This document shows positions 24,907 through 33,023 of a stretch of 33,891 nucleotides of DNA, one piece after another. Position 1 is the stretch's first letter; each line of letters opens with the position of its first letter. A program made the translations under genes and the position numbers. The notes below the pieces were generated by a model that was given only the letters and a program-made list of their open reading frames with translations, searched no databases and was not told the DNA's origin. Origin of the DNA: J038 sp034437535 (GTDB taxonomy: Bacteria; Chloroflexota; Anaerolineae; Aggregatilineales; Phototrophicaceae); the NCBI GenBank assembly GCA_034437535.1, contig DAOTTZ010000138.1:1-33891 (forward strand). The letters are read 5' to 3'.

Positions 24907-26436
24907 ATGCGGGTATCGGTGTGGATCTTAGGCGATCAACTACTCAAACAGCATCCGGCTTTAGACGCCGTTGACGATGCTGACGATGTGCAGATCGTCA
25001 TGGTGGAAAGTCATCGCCGCGCTAAAAAGTTGCCATATCACCGCCAGAAATTGACTCTGCTTTTGAGTGCGATGCGGCATTATGCCGAACGTTTGCGCGA
25101 TGAGGGTTTGACGGTGGATTATCGTGTGACCGATAAGGCTATGGTCGATGGCTTGCGGGCGCATGTGGATGAATTCGCGCCGGATGTAATCTACACGATG
25201 GCCGCCGCTGATTATGAGGGGCGGCAGTTACAGACGCATCGACTGTCTGATGAACTGGGCGTTGATGTAAATGTGCTGGATAACACGCAATTTCTACTGG
25301 GCCAATTTAACCCATACCCTGAGCCAGAGCCGGACAAAAATTACGTCATGGAATACTTCTATCGCGCCATGCGGAAGCATTTTAACGTGCTCATGGACGA
25401 TGGCGACCAACCCGCTGGCGGCAAGTGGAACTTCGATAAGCAGAACCGTAAATCGTTACCGGATGACGTGGCTTTGCCGGATAGCCCGAATTACAGTGTC
25501 GATGACATCACCCAGGATGTGATTGACATGGTGAATAACTGGGATGTTTGCGTCGGCCAGACTGATGGATTTAATTATGCTGTGACACATCGTCAGGCAG
25601 AGGTCGCGCTCGACCATTTTGTAAAGGTTCGGCTGGAGCAGTTCGGCCCGTATGAAGACGCGATGACGACACGCGGTAGTCAATTGTTTCATTCCATTCT
25701 GTCCCCATATTTCAATATTGGCTTGTTAGATCCGCTTCATGCGATTGAACGGGTCGAACAGGCTTACCGCCAGGGTGACGCCCCGATCAATTCGGTCGAG
25801 GGGTTTATCCGTCAGGTACTTGGCTGGCGGGAGTTCATGTACTGGCAATATTGGCAATTGATGCCCGGCCTACGGTCAGATAATCACTGGCAGGGGCACC
25901 GCAAAATGCCGCAGATGTTCTGGGATGGCGATACCGAGATGAATTGCATCCGGCATATCGTCAAAAATCTGCAAGAGACGGCTTATAGTCACCATATCGA
26001 GCGACTCATGGTCGTCTCGAATTTCTGTCTGTTGATCGGCGTAGAACCGCAACGTGTGACGGAGTGGTTCAAGGCATTTTACATTGATGCTTATGACTGG
26101 GTGATGCAACCCAATGTCGTCGGGATGGGGTTAAACGCAGACGGCGGCAAGATCGCGACTAAGCCATATGTGGCCTCTGCCAATTACATCAATAAGATGG
26201 GTGATTATTGTGGCACTTGCCCATTGAAGCATAATCGGCGTACAGGCGAGGGTGCGTGTCCGTTCAACTATTTGTATTGGAATTTCTTGATCGAAAATGA
26301 AGCGGCATTGCGTGCCAACCCACGTTCCGGGCGGAATGTGTTGGGTCTGCGGCATCTGGATGATGCAGAACGTGAGCGGGTACAGGCCCAGGCCCAGGCA
26401 TTTATGGAGGATCTAGCGTATTATGACCATGCATAA
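24907..26436 (+). CDS. Iron-sulfur bacterial cryptochrome/photolyase (PhrB/FeS-BCP type)
   Basis: A light-driven DNA repair enzyme of the FeS-BCP group, of which Agrobacterium PhrB is a (6-4) photolyase. At 509 aa it has the usual length. The N-terminal antenna domain opens WILGDQLLKQHPAL. Four cysteines, C347, C435, C438 and C451, keep the spacing of the four [4Fe-4S] ligands of PhrB (350, 438, 441, 454 as I recall them), shifted by three. The paired H362-H363 in SHHIERLMV fall where PhrB has its active-site His residues. FAD and a ribolumazine-type antenna are expected by homology. AGGGA precedes the ATG. The last 14 nt overlap the ferredoxin gene, so the two are translationally coupled. 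Confidence 0.93.
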   Translation: MRVSVWILGDQLLKQHPALDAVDDADDVQIVMVESHRRAKKLPYHRQKLTLLLSAMRHYAERLRDEGLTVDYRVTDKAMVDGLRAHVDEFAPDVIYTMAAADYEGRQLQTHRLSDELGVDVNVLDNTQFLLGQFNPYPEPEPDKNYVMEYFYRAMRKHFNVLMDDGDQPAGGKWNFDKQNRKSLPDDVALPDSPNYSVDDITQDVIDMVNNWDVCVGQTDGFNYAVTHRQAEVALDHFVKVRLEQFGPYEDAMTTRGSQLFHSILSPYFNIGLLDPLHAIERVEQAYRQGDAPINSVEGFIRQVLGWREFMYWQYWQLMPGLRSDNHWQGHRKMPQMFWDGDTEMNCIRHIVKNLQETAYSHHIERLMVVSNFCLLIGVEPQRVTEWFKAFYIDAYDWVMQPNVVGMGLNADGGKIATKPYVASANYINKMGDYCGTCPLKHNRRTGEGACPFNYLYWNFLIENEAALRANPRSGRNVLGLRHLDDAERERVQAQAQAFMEDLAYYDHA

Positions 26437-26773
26437 CTTACGGATTTTAGCGGACGAGACCGAACTTGATGTTGAGGTGCCACATGGGGCTAATTTGCGT
26501 GAGGTGCTTTTACAAGAGGGGAATTCACCCTATACCTGGGTTACACGTCGGCTAAATTGTGGCGGGCGTGGAATCTGCGCGACCTGTGGCGTGTGGATCG
26601 AAGAAGGCGAACCGGCCCCCGAACACTGGCATGATCGCATCGGCTCACGGTTTGGCTATCCCCGTCTATCATGCCAAGTCACGATTGATCGTGACATGAC
26701 CGTTCGGATTCTGACCGATAAGTGGATCTGGGGTCGGCGGGATCCAAATCGTCGCTGGCAGACTTCAGAGTGA
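26423..26773 (+). CDS. Plant-type [2Fe-2S] ferredoxin
   Basis: A 116-aa electron carrier. The cluster motif is C46-GGRGI-C52-AT-C55 with the fourth ligand C84 in RLSCQV, exactly the Cx5Cx2C...C pattern of beta-grasp [2Fe-2S] ferredoxins. GGAGG (26406-26410) lies 12 nt before ATG 26423, inside the photolyase gene. ATG 26429 is possible but further away. The C-terminal tail is basic and rich in Trp and Arg (WIWGRRDPNRRW), which could contact DNA or a partner protein. Overlap with the FeS photolyase gene suggests it reduces the photolyase FAD or cluster. This link is inferred from position. The last 9 nt overlap the convergent patatin gene. Confidence 0.9.
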   Translation: MTMHNLRILADETELDVEVPHGANLREVLLQEGNSPYTWVTRRLNCGGRGICATCGVWIEEGEPAPEHWHDRIGSRFGYPRLSCQVTIDRDMTVRILTDKWIWGRRDPNRRWQTSE

Positions 26774-27604
26774 TTTAATCTTATCCAGATGACGTAAGGC
26801 TTCCAGCCGGCCAGCCGCTAACGGGCCTTCTACATCGGTAAAGTCAAGTGAGCCATAATGCCCGACGTTCGGTCGGAGCAAGATGTCGGGCGGTGCGAGT
26901 TCTAGCCGTTGTTGGTGGAGATACCACGTCATGATGCGCGAGGCCCGCCACGTCGAGGACATCATACTGGGGATGCGTGCCCAATCCAGATTGGCAAATG
27001 GGTTAAACGGCAGTTGAATCCCCATAATCGCACTGATCGGATCAATCCAGGGGTCATCATATTCTAATGGCGGGTAGACATCGACGGCGATCATCTTCTG
27101 GTAGCCATACAAGGCCGGGACGTGCGTTGCCAGGCTATCAATGACACCGCCATCAGCCAGTTGCTTGCCGTTGAGTTCTACCGGCGGGAAGACCGCAGGT
27201 ACTGCACAACTGGCTAAGATCGCCGGGATTAAAGGGCCGTCATCCAGCATAATTTCTTTGCCTTCCATCACATCAACGGCCATCACTACAGCAGGAATAT
27301 CAAGGTCGGCAAAGGTCTTATTGTCCATTTGTTGGGTGAGTTGTTGCTCAAGGTTGCGCTGGCGGCCCCTTGCGCTGAAGACGTTCGTGTTAAAGACGTT
27401 GGAGCCTTGTGTTTCTGTCATATAATGGGTGATTTGCTTGGGGCTGTATCCCAAAGCGTATGCCACGCCGACAATTGCCCCCATGCTGGTACCAACGATA
27501 AAATCGATGGTGACATCATGCTGATGCAGGACTTCTAACACACCCAGGTGGGCCAGCCCCCGGCTACCACCACCACCCAGAACCAGAGCAAGCTTATCGG
27601 TCAT
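26765..27604 (-). CDS. Patatin-like phospholipase (RssA/YchK-like)
   Basis: A 279-aa lipid acyl hydrolase with a Ser-Asp dyad. The oxyanion Gly-rich loop GGGGSRGLAHLGVL starts at residue 10, the nucleophile elbow is GTSMG with S40, and the catalytic Asp is D151 in ADGGVID. No signal peptide or membrane helix is seen, so it should act at the cytoplasmic face of the membrane. It starts 6 nt after the stop of the hydrolase/AMP-ligase fusion gene, and AGAGGAA precedes its ATG. Together they suggest release of fatty acids from membrane lipid and their reactivation. No cyclic-nucleotide synthase is nearby, so an antiphage CBASS effector role is unsupported. Confidence 0.9.
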   Translation of the reverse strand: MTDKLALVLGGGGSRGLAHLGVLEVLHQHDVTIDFIVGTSMGAIVGVAYALGYSPKQITHYMTETQGSNVFNTNVFSARGRQRNLEQQLTQQMDNKTFADLDIPAVVMAVDVMEGKEIMLDDGPLIPAILASCAVPAVFPPVELNGKQLADGGVIDSLATHVPALYGYQKMIAVDVYPPLEYDDPWIDPISAIMGIQLPFNPFANLDWARIPSMMSSTWRASRIMTWYLHQQRLELAPPDILLRPNVGHYGSLDFTDVEGPLAAGRLEALRHLDKIKSL

Positions 27605-27610
27605 CGGTGC

Positions 27611-30097
27611 TTATTCCTCTACTAACATGCGCCGGAGCACCTTGCCGGTGAATGACTTTGGTAGTTCGTCGCATAATTCGATCTGCCAGGGAACTTCGTA
27701 GGGTTCGAGCCGCCTCTCGCAGAGTGCCAATAGCTCTTTTTCGGAAAGAGCGGTGCCGGGCCTCGGCACGACGAACGCTTTAACTTGCTGATCGTTTGCA
27801 TCCATGCCAACTCCTACCACAGCCGCTTCCAGCACTTTACTACTTTCGTAGAGCACCTCTTCCACATCACGCGGGTAGACGCTGTAATCCCCACGCATGA
27901 TCGTATCGCGCTTGCGACTGATGAGCTTGAAGTAACCGTCAGTGTCCATCACGGCGACATCGCCGGTATGAAGCCAACCATCAATCAGGGTCGCATCGTC
28001 GGTTGAATTATCATAATCTCCCCAATAGCGCGTCATCACCTGTGGCCCGCGGATTGCTAATTCGCCGATCTTGCCGGGGGGTAACGTTTCCCCCGTGATG
28101 AGATCGACAATCTTGGCATCTGTATTGGGGATCGGCACACCGATTGACCCCACTTTGCGAACACCATACAGCGGGTTTGCATGGGTAATCGGTGAACATT
28201 CTGTCAGGCCGTAGCCCTCCACCAGCCGACCGCGTGTTAACTTCTCAAACTCTTCCTGGACTTCCACCGGCAGGGGGGCCGCCCCGCTGATGCATGCTTT
28301 GATTGACGACAACCCATAATTGCGGATCTTCGGCGCGTGGTTAATCGCGGTATAGATCGACGGAACCCCAGGGAAGATGGTCGGGCGATATTGTTTGATG
28401 TGAGACAAGACCTGTTGCAAGTTAAAGCTTGGTAAGATAACCATCGTTGCGCCAATGGCAATTGGCAAGTTCATCGCGGTCGTCATGCCATAACTATGGG
28501 AAAGCGGCAATACGGAAAGAAAAGTCTCTTTGCCATAATGCAGGTCAGGAACCCAATGACGAACCTGTAAGGTATTGGCCGTCAGGTTGGCATGCGTCAG
28601 GCATACCCCTTTCGGCTGGTTGATGGTGCCACTGGTGAATAGAATCAACGCATGATCCTGATAATCGTTCGAGACATCTGGCGGGGCATCCGAACTCGTC
28701 TTAAGTCTATCCGCCAGCCTGATGAGCGACGTTTTTACCTGGTTGAGCTTATGCTGGGGTGGTGCTGAGAGAAATTCTTGATACGCATCTGACGGAATAG
28801 CATCGCGGATGTTTGCCAGTAAAACATGCTTGATGCTTGTGATACCATCAATGGCATTGATGAGATCACCATATGTCTCTAGCGTGACAAACAATCGCAC
28901 ATCCGTTGCCTCAGCTTGATGCTGTAATTGGGCTTCGGTCGCATCAGGATTGGGTAAGACGAGCACGCCACCCGCCCGCAAGATGCCATAATATGCGATG
29001 ATAAGCTGAGGGCAATTGGGCAAGACGATCATGACACGTTCACCCGGCTGAAGGCCCAGTTCACGGATTATATTGGCGAAGCGGTTGGCGGCATTATTCA
29101 GTTGTCTGTATGTCATGCTCTGGCCGAAAAAGATCAATGCTTTTCGCTTAGGCCGCCAGTCTGCCGCGCTTTCCAGAAATTTATCGACGGGTTGACGCGG
29201 TACCGGGATTGTCGCCGGGGTCTCTTTACTGTAATTGGCGATCCACGGGCGTCTCTGGAGCAAATCATCCGTTTCAGTGATGTCCCGCCAGGAAAACTTC
29301 TCATAATAGGGGTCGATGTGCCGGTTCACTGCCCGGTTAACCGCGTCGTGTCGCTCAAGCTGAACTTTGTGCTTGGCAGAGCCGACTTCATATCGTTCGG
29401 CATTCGGGATCATCTGGGCGGCTTCTTCGAAAACCCAACGTGGAAAATACGTGTCGGCTTCTCCGGTGATGACCAAGGTATCAGTCGAAATATTTCTTAA
29501 AAGTGGCCAACCCTTCCAGCGGCGCATGTTGTTATACATCATGCGTTTCATGACGTGAACTTCTGCGTTATACTTCCAGCGGTAATTCCACCACAAACGA
29601 TAAAACCAGCTCGGAATGCGATAAGCCCAGTTGGCGGCACGGGGTAGGGGATATTCGCCGGCCGTGGAGATCAACACCAGCTTTTCCAGTCTTTCTGGGT
29701 GACGGTTGGCATACTCGACACAAATACTGCCGCCGAAAGAATGCCCAACCAGGATAAACTTTTCCGGTAAGTTACGGTGGGTGACGATCTGGTGCAAGTC
29801 GTCAGTCAGTTCGTCCATTGTATACTGGGTATAGGGTGCATCGCTTTGCCCATGCCCGCGCAAATCAGGCGCGATCACGCGGTAATTGCGGGCAAAGTGG
29901 TTGATCTGAAATTCCCACGTCTCGGCAACACCAGCATAACCGTGTATGAAGACAATTGTCTGATTTTTACCTTCCGGCCACATATCGATCACACTCAGAT
30001 TATGGCCGGGGTTGTCGCGGATGGGGACTTCAACCCGGTAAAGATTAAAATCTAGTTGAATCGCTTGCCGCTTAAGGCCGCGAAGTTTTTTCTTCAT
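27611..30097 (-). CDS. Fusion of alpha/beta hydrolase and fatty-acid AMP/CoA ligase
   Basis: An 828-aa two-domain enzyme. Residues 1-275 form an alpha/beta hydrolase with oxyanion HG (52-53), nucleophile S120 in GHSFGG, D214 and H242, a complete triad. Residues from about 300 form an ANL-family adenylating enzyme: P-loop TSGTINQPKG (487-496), GYGLTE (627-632), WLHTGD, and the catalytic Lys K819 in TGKVLRR. GYGLTECSP is typical of long-chain acyl-CoA synthetases (FadD). ATG 30097 is chosen because AGGAG lies 9 nt upstream; the frame is open to 30160. The ligase would activate a fatty acid to acyl-AMP and then acyl-CoA or a carrier-bound acyl. What the hydrolase cleaves is unknown. The patatin gene follows after 6 nt. 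Confidence 0.88.
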   Translation of the reverse strand: MKKKLRGLKRQAIQLDFNLYRVEVPIRDNPGHNLSVIDMWPEGKNQTIVFIHGYAGVAETWEFQINHFARNYRVIAPDLRGHGQSDAPYTQYTMDELTDDLHQIVTHRNLPEKFILVGHSFGGSICVEYANRHPERLEKLVLISTAGEYPLPRAANWAYRIPSWFYRLWWNYRWKYNAEVHVMKRMMYNNMRRWKGWPLLRNISTDTLVITGEADTYFPRWVFEEAAQMIPNAERYEVGSAKHKVQLERHDAVNRAVNRHIDPYYEKFSWRDITETDDLLQRRPWIANYSKETPATIPVPRQPVDKFLESAADWRPKRKALIFFGQSMTYRQLNNAANRFANIIRELGLQPGERVMIVLPNCPQLIIAYYGILRAGGVLVLPNPDATEAQLQHQAEATDVRLFVTLETYGDLINAIDGITSIKHVLLANIRDAIPSDAYQEFLSAPPQHKLNQVKTSLIRLADRLKTSSDAPPDVSNDYQDHALILFTSGTINQPKGVCLTHANLTANTLQVRHWVPDLHYGKETFLSVLPLSHSYGMTTAMNLPIAIGATMVILPSFNLQQVLSHIKQYRPTIFPGVPSIYTAINHAPKIRNYGLSSIKACISGAAPLPVEVQEEFEKLTRGRLVEGYGLTECSPITHANPLYGVRKVGSIGVPIPNTDAKIVDLITGETLPPGKIGELAIRGPQVMTRYWGDYDNSTDDATLIDGWLHTGDVAVMDTDGYFKLISRKRDTIMRGDYSVYPRDVEEVLYESSKVLEAAVVGVGMDANDQQVKAFVVPRPGTALSEKELLALCERRLEPYEVPWQIELCDELPKSFTGKVLRRMLVEE

Positions 30098-30208
30098 TTT
30101 ATCTGGCTCCTGCATGAGCAAGGAAAAGGTAATTGCCGCTGACAACAGTAATCTTAACATATCTATCAGGCTGATCTACGAGATGCCTCATGCAAAGCTG
30201 ATAATTTG

Positions 30209-30239
30209 ATTAGACCATCGTCAGCTTAATCTAAGTCAA
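30209..30239 (-). promoter_or_regulatory. Possible promoter of the hydrolase/ligase-patatin operon
   Basis: Minus strand: TTGACT (30234-30239), a 19-nt spacer, then TCTAAT (30209-30214). The hexamers are good but the spacer is longer than optimal. It lies in the 151-nt divergent region shared with the GNAT gene. Nothing else is clear there. Confidence 0.35.
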
Positions 30240-30248
30240 GGCGTCAGG

Positions 30249-31286
30249 ATGACTATACTACGGCAAACAAGGGAAGCTCAACGATTGAATGTCGAAATAA
30301 TAACTGAACGAAATGCAATTGAGTCCTTGCAGTCGGCGTGGAATTCGCTTTTGATTCAGAGTGATGCTGACGACATCTTCCTGACTTATGAGTGGCAGAC
30401 GATCTGGTGGGATGTTTATTGTCCGGGCCGCCTCTGGGTTGTGGCTTGCTATGACGACGATCAACTTGTCGGTATCGCTCCCTGGTTCATTGCCGGGAAT
30501 GAAACACTCTGTACAATCGGATGCGAAGATGTAACCGATTATCTGGATGTCATCGTACATCAAGATCACGCCGAAAAGGTCTATAACACGCTGACTCAGG
30601 TTTTGGCAGAACATGCCGACCAATACCAGCGGGTTCGCCTGTGTAACATTCCGGCGGCATCGCCGACTTTAGAGCAGTTGAAGGATAAGTTAAGTGCAAG
30701 CGGCTGGTCAGTCACAGTCGAGCAAGCTGATGTCTGCCCTGTGATTCATCTGCCGGCTGAGTTTAATGATTATCTAGCCGCGTTAGATAAGAAACAGCGC
30801 CATGAAGTCCGCCGGAAGATGCGCCGGGCAATGGGCAATATCGCAGATGTAGATTGGTATACAGTGGATGAATCACACGATCTCGAAGAAGAGATCGCAG
30901 AGTTTTTGCGCTTGATGGTCTTAAGTGATCTGGAAAAAGCTGAATTTTTGGAAGATCAAAAGAATGTCACATTTTTCCAGCGGCTGATTCCTGCCATGTT
31001 TGAGGCGGGTTGGTTGCGCTTGAGCTTCTTGACCGTCAACGGTGATCGTGCGGCGGTGTATCTCAACTTTTTGTACAATAACCGCCTGCTGATTTACAAT
31101 TCTGGCCTGGATATGGAAAATCATGTGTCACTGAGTCCTGGTATTGTGCTATTGACTCACATCATCCAACATGCGATTGAGCAGAGCTACGACTTGCTCG
31201 ATTTCTTGCGTGGCGATGAGACATATAAGTACCGTATGGGCGGGCAAGATACCAGCGTGTATCATTTTTCCGCACATCTGGTTTGA
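30249..31286 (+). CDS. GNAT acyltransferase of the BioF2/FemAB-like (CelD) group
   Basis: A 345-aa cytoplasmic protein with a tandem GNAT layout. Recognisable parts are FLTYEWQTIWWDVY near residue 45, LVGIAPWF, the basic KKQRHEVRRKMRRA near 182, and the C-terminal NSGLDMENHVSLSPGIVLL followed by LLDFLRGDETYKYRMG. These match the GNAT domain found in BioF2/CelD proteins of exopolysaccharide loci and are related to FemAB amino-acyl transferases. It probably adds an acyl or aminoacyl group to a sugar, lipid or peptide precursor. AAGG precedes the ATG. The stop lies 7 nt from the MshA-like glycosyltransferase gene, so the two form an operon and may modify one glycoconjugate. Confidence 0.8.
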   Translation: MTILRQTREAQRLNVEIITERNAIESLQSAWNSLLIQSDADDIFLTYEWQTIWWDVYCPGRLWVVACYDDDQLVGIAPWFIAGNETLCTIGCEDVTDYLDVIVHQDHAEKVYNTLTQVLAEHADQYQRVRLCNIPAASPTLEQLKDKLSASGWSVTVEQADVCPVIHLPAEFNDYLAALDKKQRHEVRRKMRRAMGNIADVDWYTVDESHDLEEEIAEFLRLMVLSDLEKAEFLEDQKNVTFFQRLIPAMFEAGWLRLSFLTVNGDRAAVYLNFLYNNRLLIYNSGLDMENHVSLSPGIVLLTHIIQHAIEQSYDLLDFLRGDETYKYRMGGQDTSVYHFSAHLV

Positions 31287-31293
31287 TGGGATA

Positions 31294-32715
31294 ATGACGA
31301 TGGATCGATTGGCAATTTTAAGCGTCCACACCAGTCCTTTAGCTGAATTAGGCGGCAAAAAGACTGGTGGCATGAACGTTTACGTTCGGGAACTAGCACG
31401 CGAGATTGGCGCACGCGGTATTCCGGTCGATATTTTCACACGTCGCATCAGCACAACGCAACCCTACATCGACTCATCCCTCGGCGAAAACGTTAATGTG
31501 ATTCACATCAAAGCTGGCCCGGCTATACCGCTGGATCCTGACGATGTGTTCGCGCATGTCTCGCAATTTGCGGCAGGTGTGATCGCATACGCCACCCGGC
31601 ACAATCAGCACTATCCGATTATCTACAGTCATTATTGGCTGAGTGGTTGGGTTGCCTACAAGCTCAAGGAAGTGTGGAACACGCCATTTGTGCAGATGTT
31701 CCATACACTCGGTCATATGAAACGGCGCATTGGTGCGATGTCGTCCGCCGCCAATGAGCGCATCATCAATGAGACACATATCGTTGAATGGGCGGATCGC
31801 ATCGTTGCCGCCACCCCCGCAGAACAAGCCCAATTACTTTGGCTGTATCGTGCAGATCGTCGCAAAATATTGATTATCCCACCGGGGGTAGATGGCGCAC
31901 GGTTTCAACCCGAATCCTCGGCTGAGGCGAAAGCACACTTAAAGCTCCCGGTCGATAAAGAAATCCTCTTGTTCGTCGGGCGCATTGAGCCACTGAAAGC
32001 GGTTGATACCATCATCGAAGCGACTGATATTATCCGCACCCAATGCCCAGAAGTTTTGAACCGGATGCAAGTTGCCATTATCGGCGGCAATCCGGATAAT
32101 CCCAACGAATCAGAGCTTCAACGTCTGCGGACGCTGACCGAAGCACGCAATTTACAAGATGAGATTGCATTTTTGGGGTCCAAAGATCACGGCTTGCTAC
32201 CGACTTATTATGCGGCGGCGGCGGCAGTAATCGTCCCATCCGATTACGAATCATTTGGCATGGTGGCGTTAGAAGCGATGGCCTCTGGCACACCGGTGAT
32301 CGCGTCAGAGGTGGGGGGCTTGGCCTTCCTGGTGAGAGATGACGAGACCGGCTATCATATCCCGGTGAGAGATCCGCATTCGCTGGCGAATCGCATCTGC
32401 ACCTTGCTTACCAACCCGGCCAAGAGGCGACTGCTGGGAGAAAACGCGGTTGCGCTGGCCCAGCAGTATCATTGGTCAAAGATAGCTGATCGTCTGCTAT
32501 CGGAGTTCTATACCTTGTTGCGTGAGCGTCGGCCTAGTGCAGGAATGAGGCAGTGGCTTGGAATGATATCGCACTTTGAGGGAGAAACTCCTTGCCACAC
32601 TCAAACTGTCAGCCAAAACCTTGCACTAGCCACCGTAAGAGTTAGGTGTATCCGCGACGGTCGCATCGAGATAAGGATCTTCTTCCTGTATTTCGACGGC
32701 GTCATCTTCGTTTAA
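31294..32715 (+). CDS. MshA-like GT4 glycosyltransferase with altered C terminus
   Basis: A 473-aa GT-B enzyme close in pattern to MshA (inositol-phosphate GlcNAc transferase) and sucrose-phosphate synthase-like GT4 enzymes. It opens LAILSVHTSPL, then GGMNVYVRELAREIG, IYSHYWLSGWVAY, the phosphate-binding IPPGVD, VGRIEPLK, and YESFGMVALEAMASGTPVIA carrying the donor-site Glu pair. ATG 31294 is chosen, though ATG 31300 is possible; the frame upstream overlaps the GNAT gene and is not family sequence. Residues 1-415 are native. The last 58 residues are encoded by a MITE-like insertion (32538-32625) and sequence beyond it. Without the insertion the protein would end RRPSHRKS, 419 aa. The catalytic domains appear intact, so the enzyme may still work. 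Confidence 0.85.
   Translation: MTMDRLAILSVHTSPLAELGGKKTGGMNVYVRELAREIGARGIPVDIFTRRISTTQPYIDSSLGENVNVIHIKAGPAIPLDPDDVFAHVSQFAAGVIAYATRHNQHYPIIYSHYWLSGWVAYKLKEVWNTPFVQMFHTLGHMKRRIGAMSSAANERIINETHIVEWADRIVAATPAEQAQLLWLYRADRRKILIIPPGVDGARFQPESSAEAKAHLKLPVDKEILLFVGRIEPLKAVDTIIEATDIIRTQCPEVLNRMQVAIIGGNPDNPNESELQRLRTLTEARNLQDEIAFLGSKDHGLLPTYYAAAAAVIVPSDYESFGMVALEAMASGTPVIASEVGGLAFLVRDDETGYHIPVRDPHSLANRICTLLTNPAKRRLLGENAVALAQQYHWSKIADRLLSEFYTLLRERRPSAGMRQWLGMISHFEGETPCHTQTVSQNLALATVRVRCIRDGRIEIRIFFLYFDGVIFV
32534..32629. mobile_element. MITE-like insertion (88 bp) with CTAG target duplication
   Basis: An 88-bp segment (32538-32625) is flanked by CTAG on both sides (32534-32537 and 32626-32629). Its ends are inverted: TGCAGG at the left, TGCAAGG at the right on the opposite strand, with further imperfect matches (GGC and AGT blocks) inward. 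Deleting the element and one CTAG joins the glycosyltransferase frame to a TAG stop at 32643-32645 after PSHRKS, which is the natural-looking end. CTAG fits the YTAR target I recall for IS701-family elements; that assignment is tentative. No transposase and no second copy is seen in the window. Confidence 0.6.
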
Positions 32716-32931
32716 CGTAGTCTGCCCTTTTTGATAAAGCACGTCATTAAAGCCATCATAACGATATCGGCGATTAACCCATTGATATAGATTATGCCGG
32801 AAGATGACATTGAACTGCACGGCGTCCTTATCTTCTATGATGATCTCGTCCACGATCCACACTGGTGCATATTGCTTTAGGTGCGGGATGACCTTAGCAT
32901 CCCGGCGTTTCAAAATTTCTTCCCGCTCCAT
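32626..32931 (-). CDS. Small acidic protein of unknown function
   Basis: A 101-aa protein I do not recognise. It begins MEREEILKRRDAKVIPHLK, continues with a strand-rich middle (WIVDEIIIEDKDAVQFNVIF) and an aromatic stretch WVNRRYRYDG, and ends with an acidic tail. No signal peptide or membrane segment is seen. AAGGA lies before the ATG. Its TAG stop lies inside the CTAG duplication of the MITE-like element, so the stop is unchanged by the insertion. Before the insertion it would have overlapped the convergent glycosyltransferase gene by 20 nt. It is divergent from the CAP-protein gene. Confidence 0.65.
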   Translation of the reverse strand: MEREEILKRRDAKVIPHLKQYAPVWIVDEIIIEDKDAVQFNVIFRHNLYQWVNRRYRYDGFNDVLYQKGQTTLNEDDAVEIQEEDPYLDATVADTPNSYGG

Positions 32932-32979
32932 GAGCTTGTCCTTATCTATAGCCTCTAAACAAACTGATTGTATCGGTAT

Positions 32980-32985
32980 TATAAT
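32980..32985 (+). promoter_or_regulatory. Possible -10 box for the CAP-protein gene
   Basis: A consensus TATAAT lies 38 nt before the TTG start at 33024, in the 92-nt divergent region. The -35 region is poor, so this is a partial promoter call. Confidence 0.35.
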
Positions 32986-33023
32986 GACTTCGACAAGTTT
33001 GAAGCTGGCTTGAGGATAAGGCT

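Noticed and set aside
26765..27604. Patatin as a CapV-like CBASS antiphage effector
   Set aside because: No cyclic-nucleotide synthase or other CBASS component is adjacent; the neighbour is a lipid-activating enzyme and the sequence fits housekeeping RssA-type patatins.
27611..30097. OleB-OleC fusion for beta-lactone or long-chain olefin synthesis
   Set aside because: OleB belongs to the haloalkane-dehalogenase-like group with an Asp nucleophile, whereas this hydrolase has Ser in GHSFGG. The ligase has FadD-type GYGLTECSP, and no OleA or OleD gene is nearby.
44..30215. Repeated string TGATTAGAC near 45, 5697 and 30208, considered as a shared regulatory site
   Set aside because: At 45 it is the loop of the tRNA terminator. 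At the other two sites it coincides with a TCTAAT -10 box on the minus strand, which explains the similarity without a common regulator.
30249..32645. Mycothiol biosynthesis locus
   Set aside because: Only an MshA-like enzyme is present. The GNAT is BioF2/FemAB-like rather than MshD-like and no MshB or MshC is visible.
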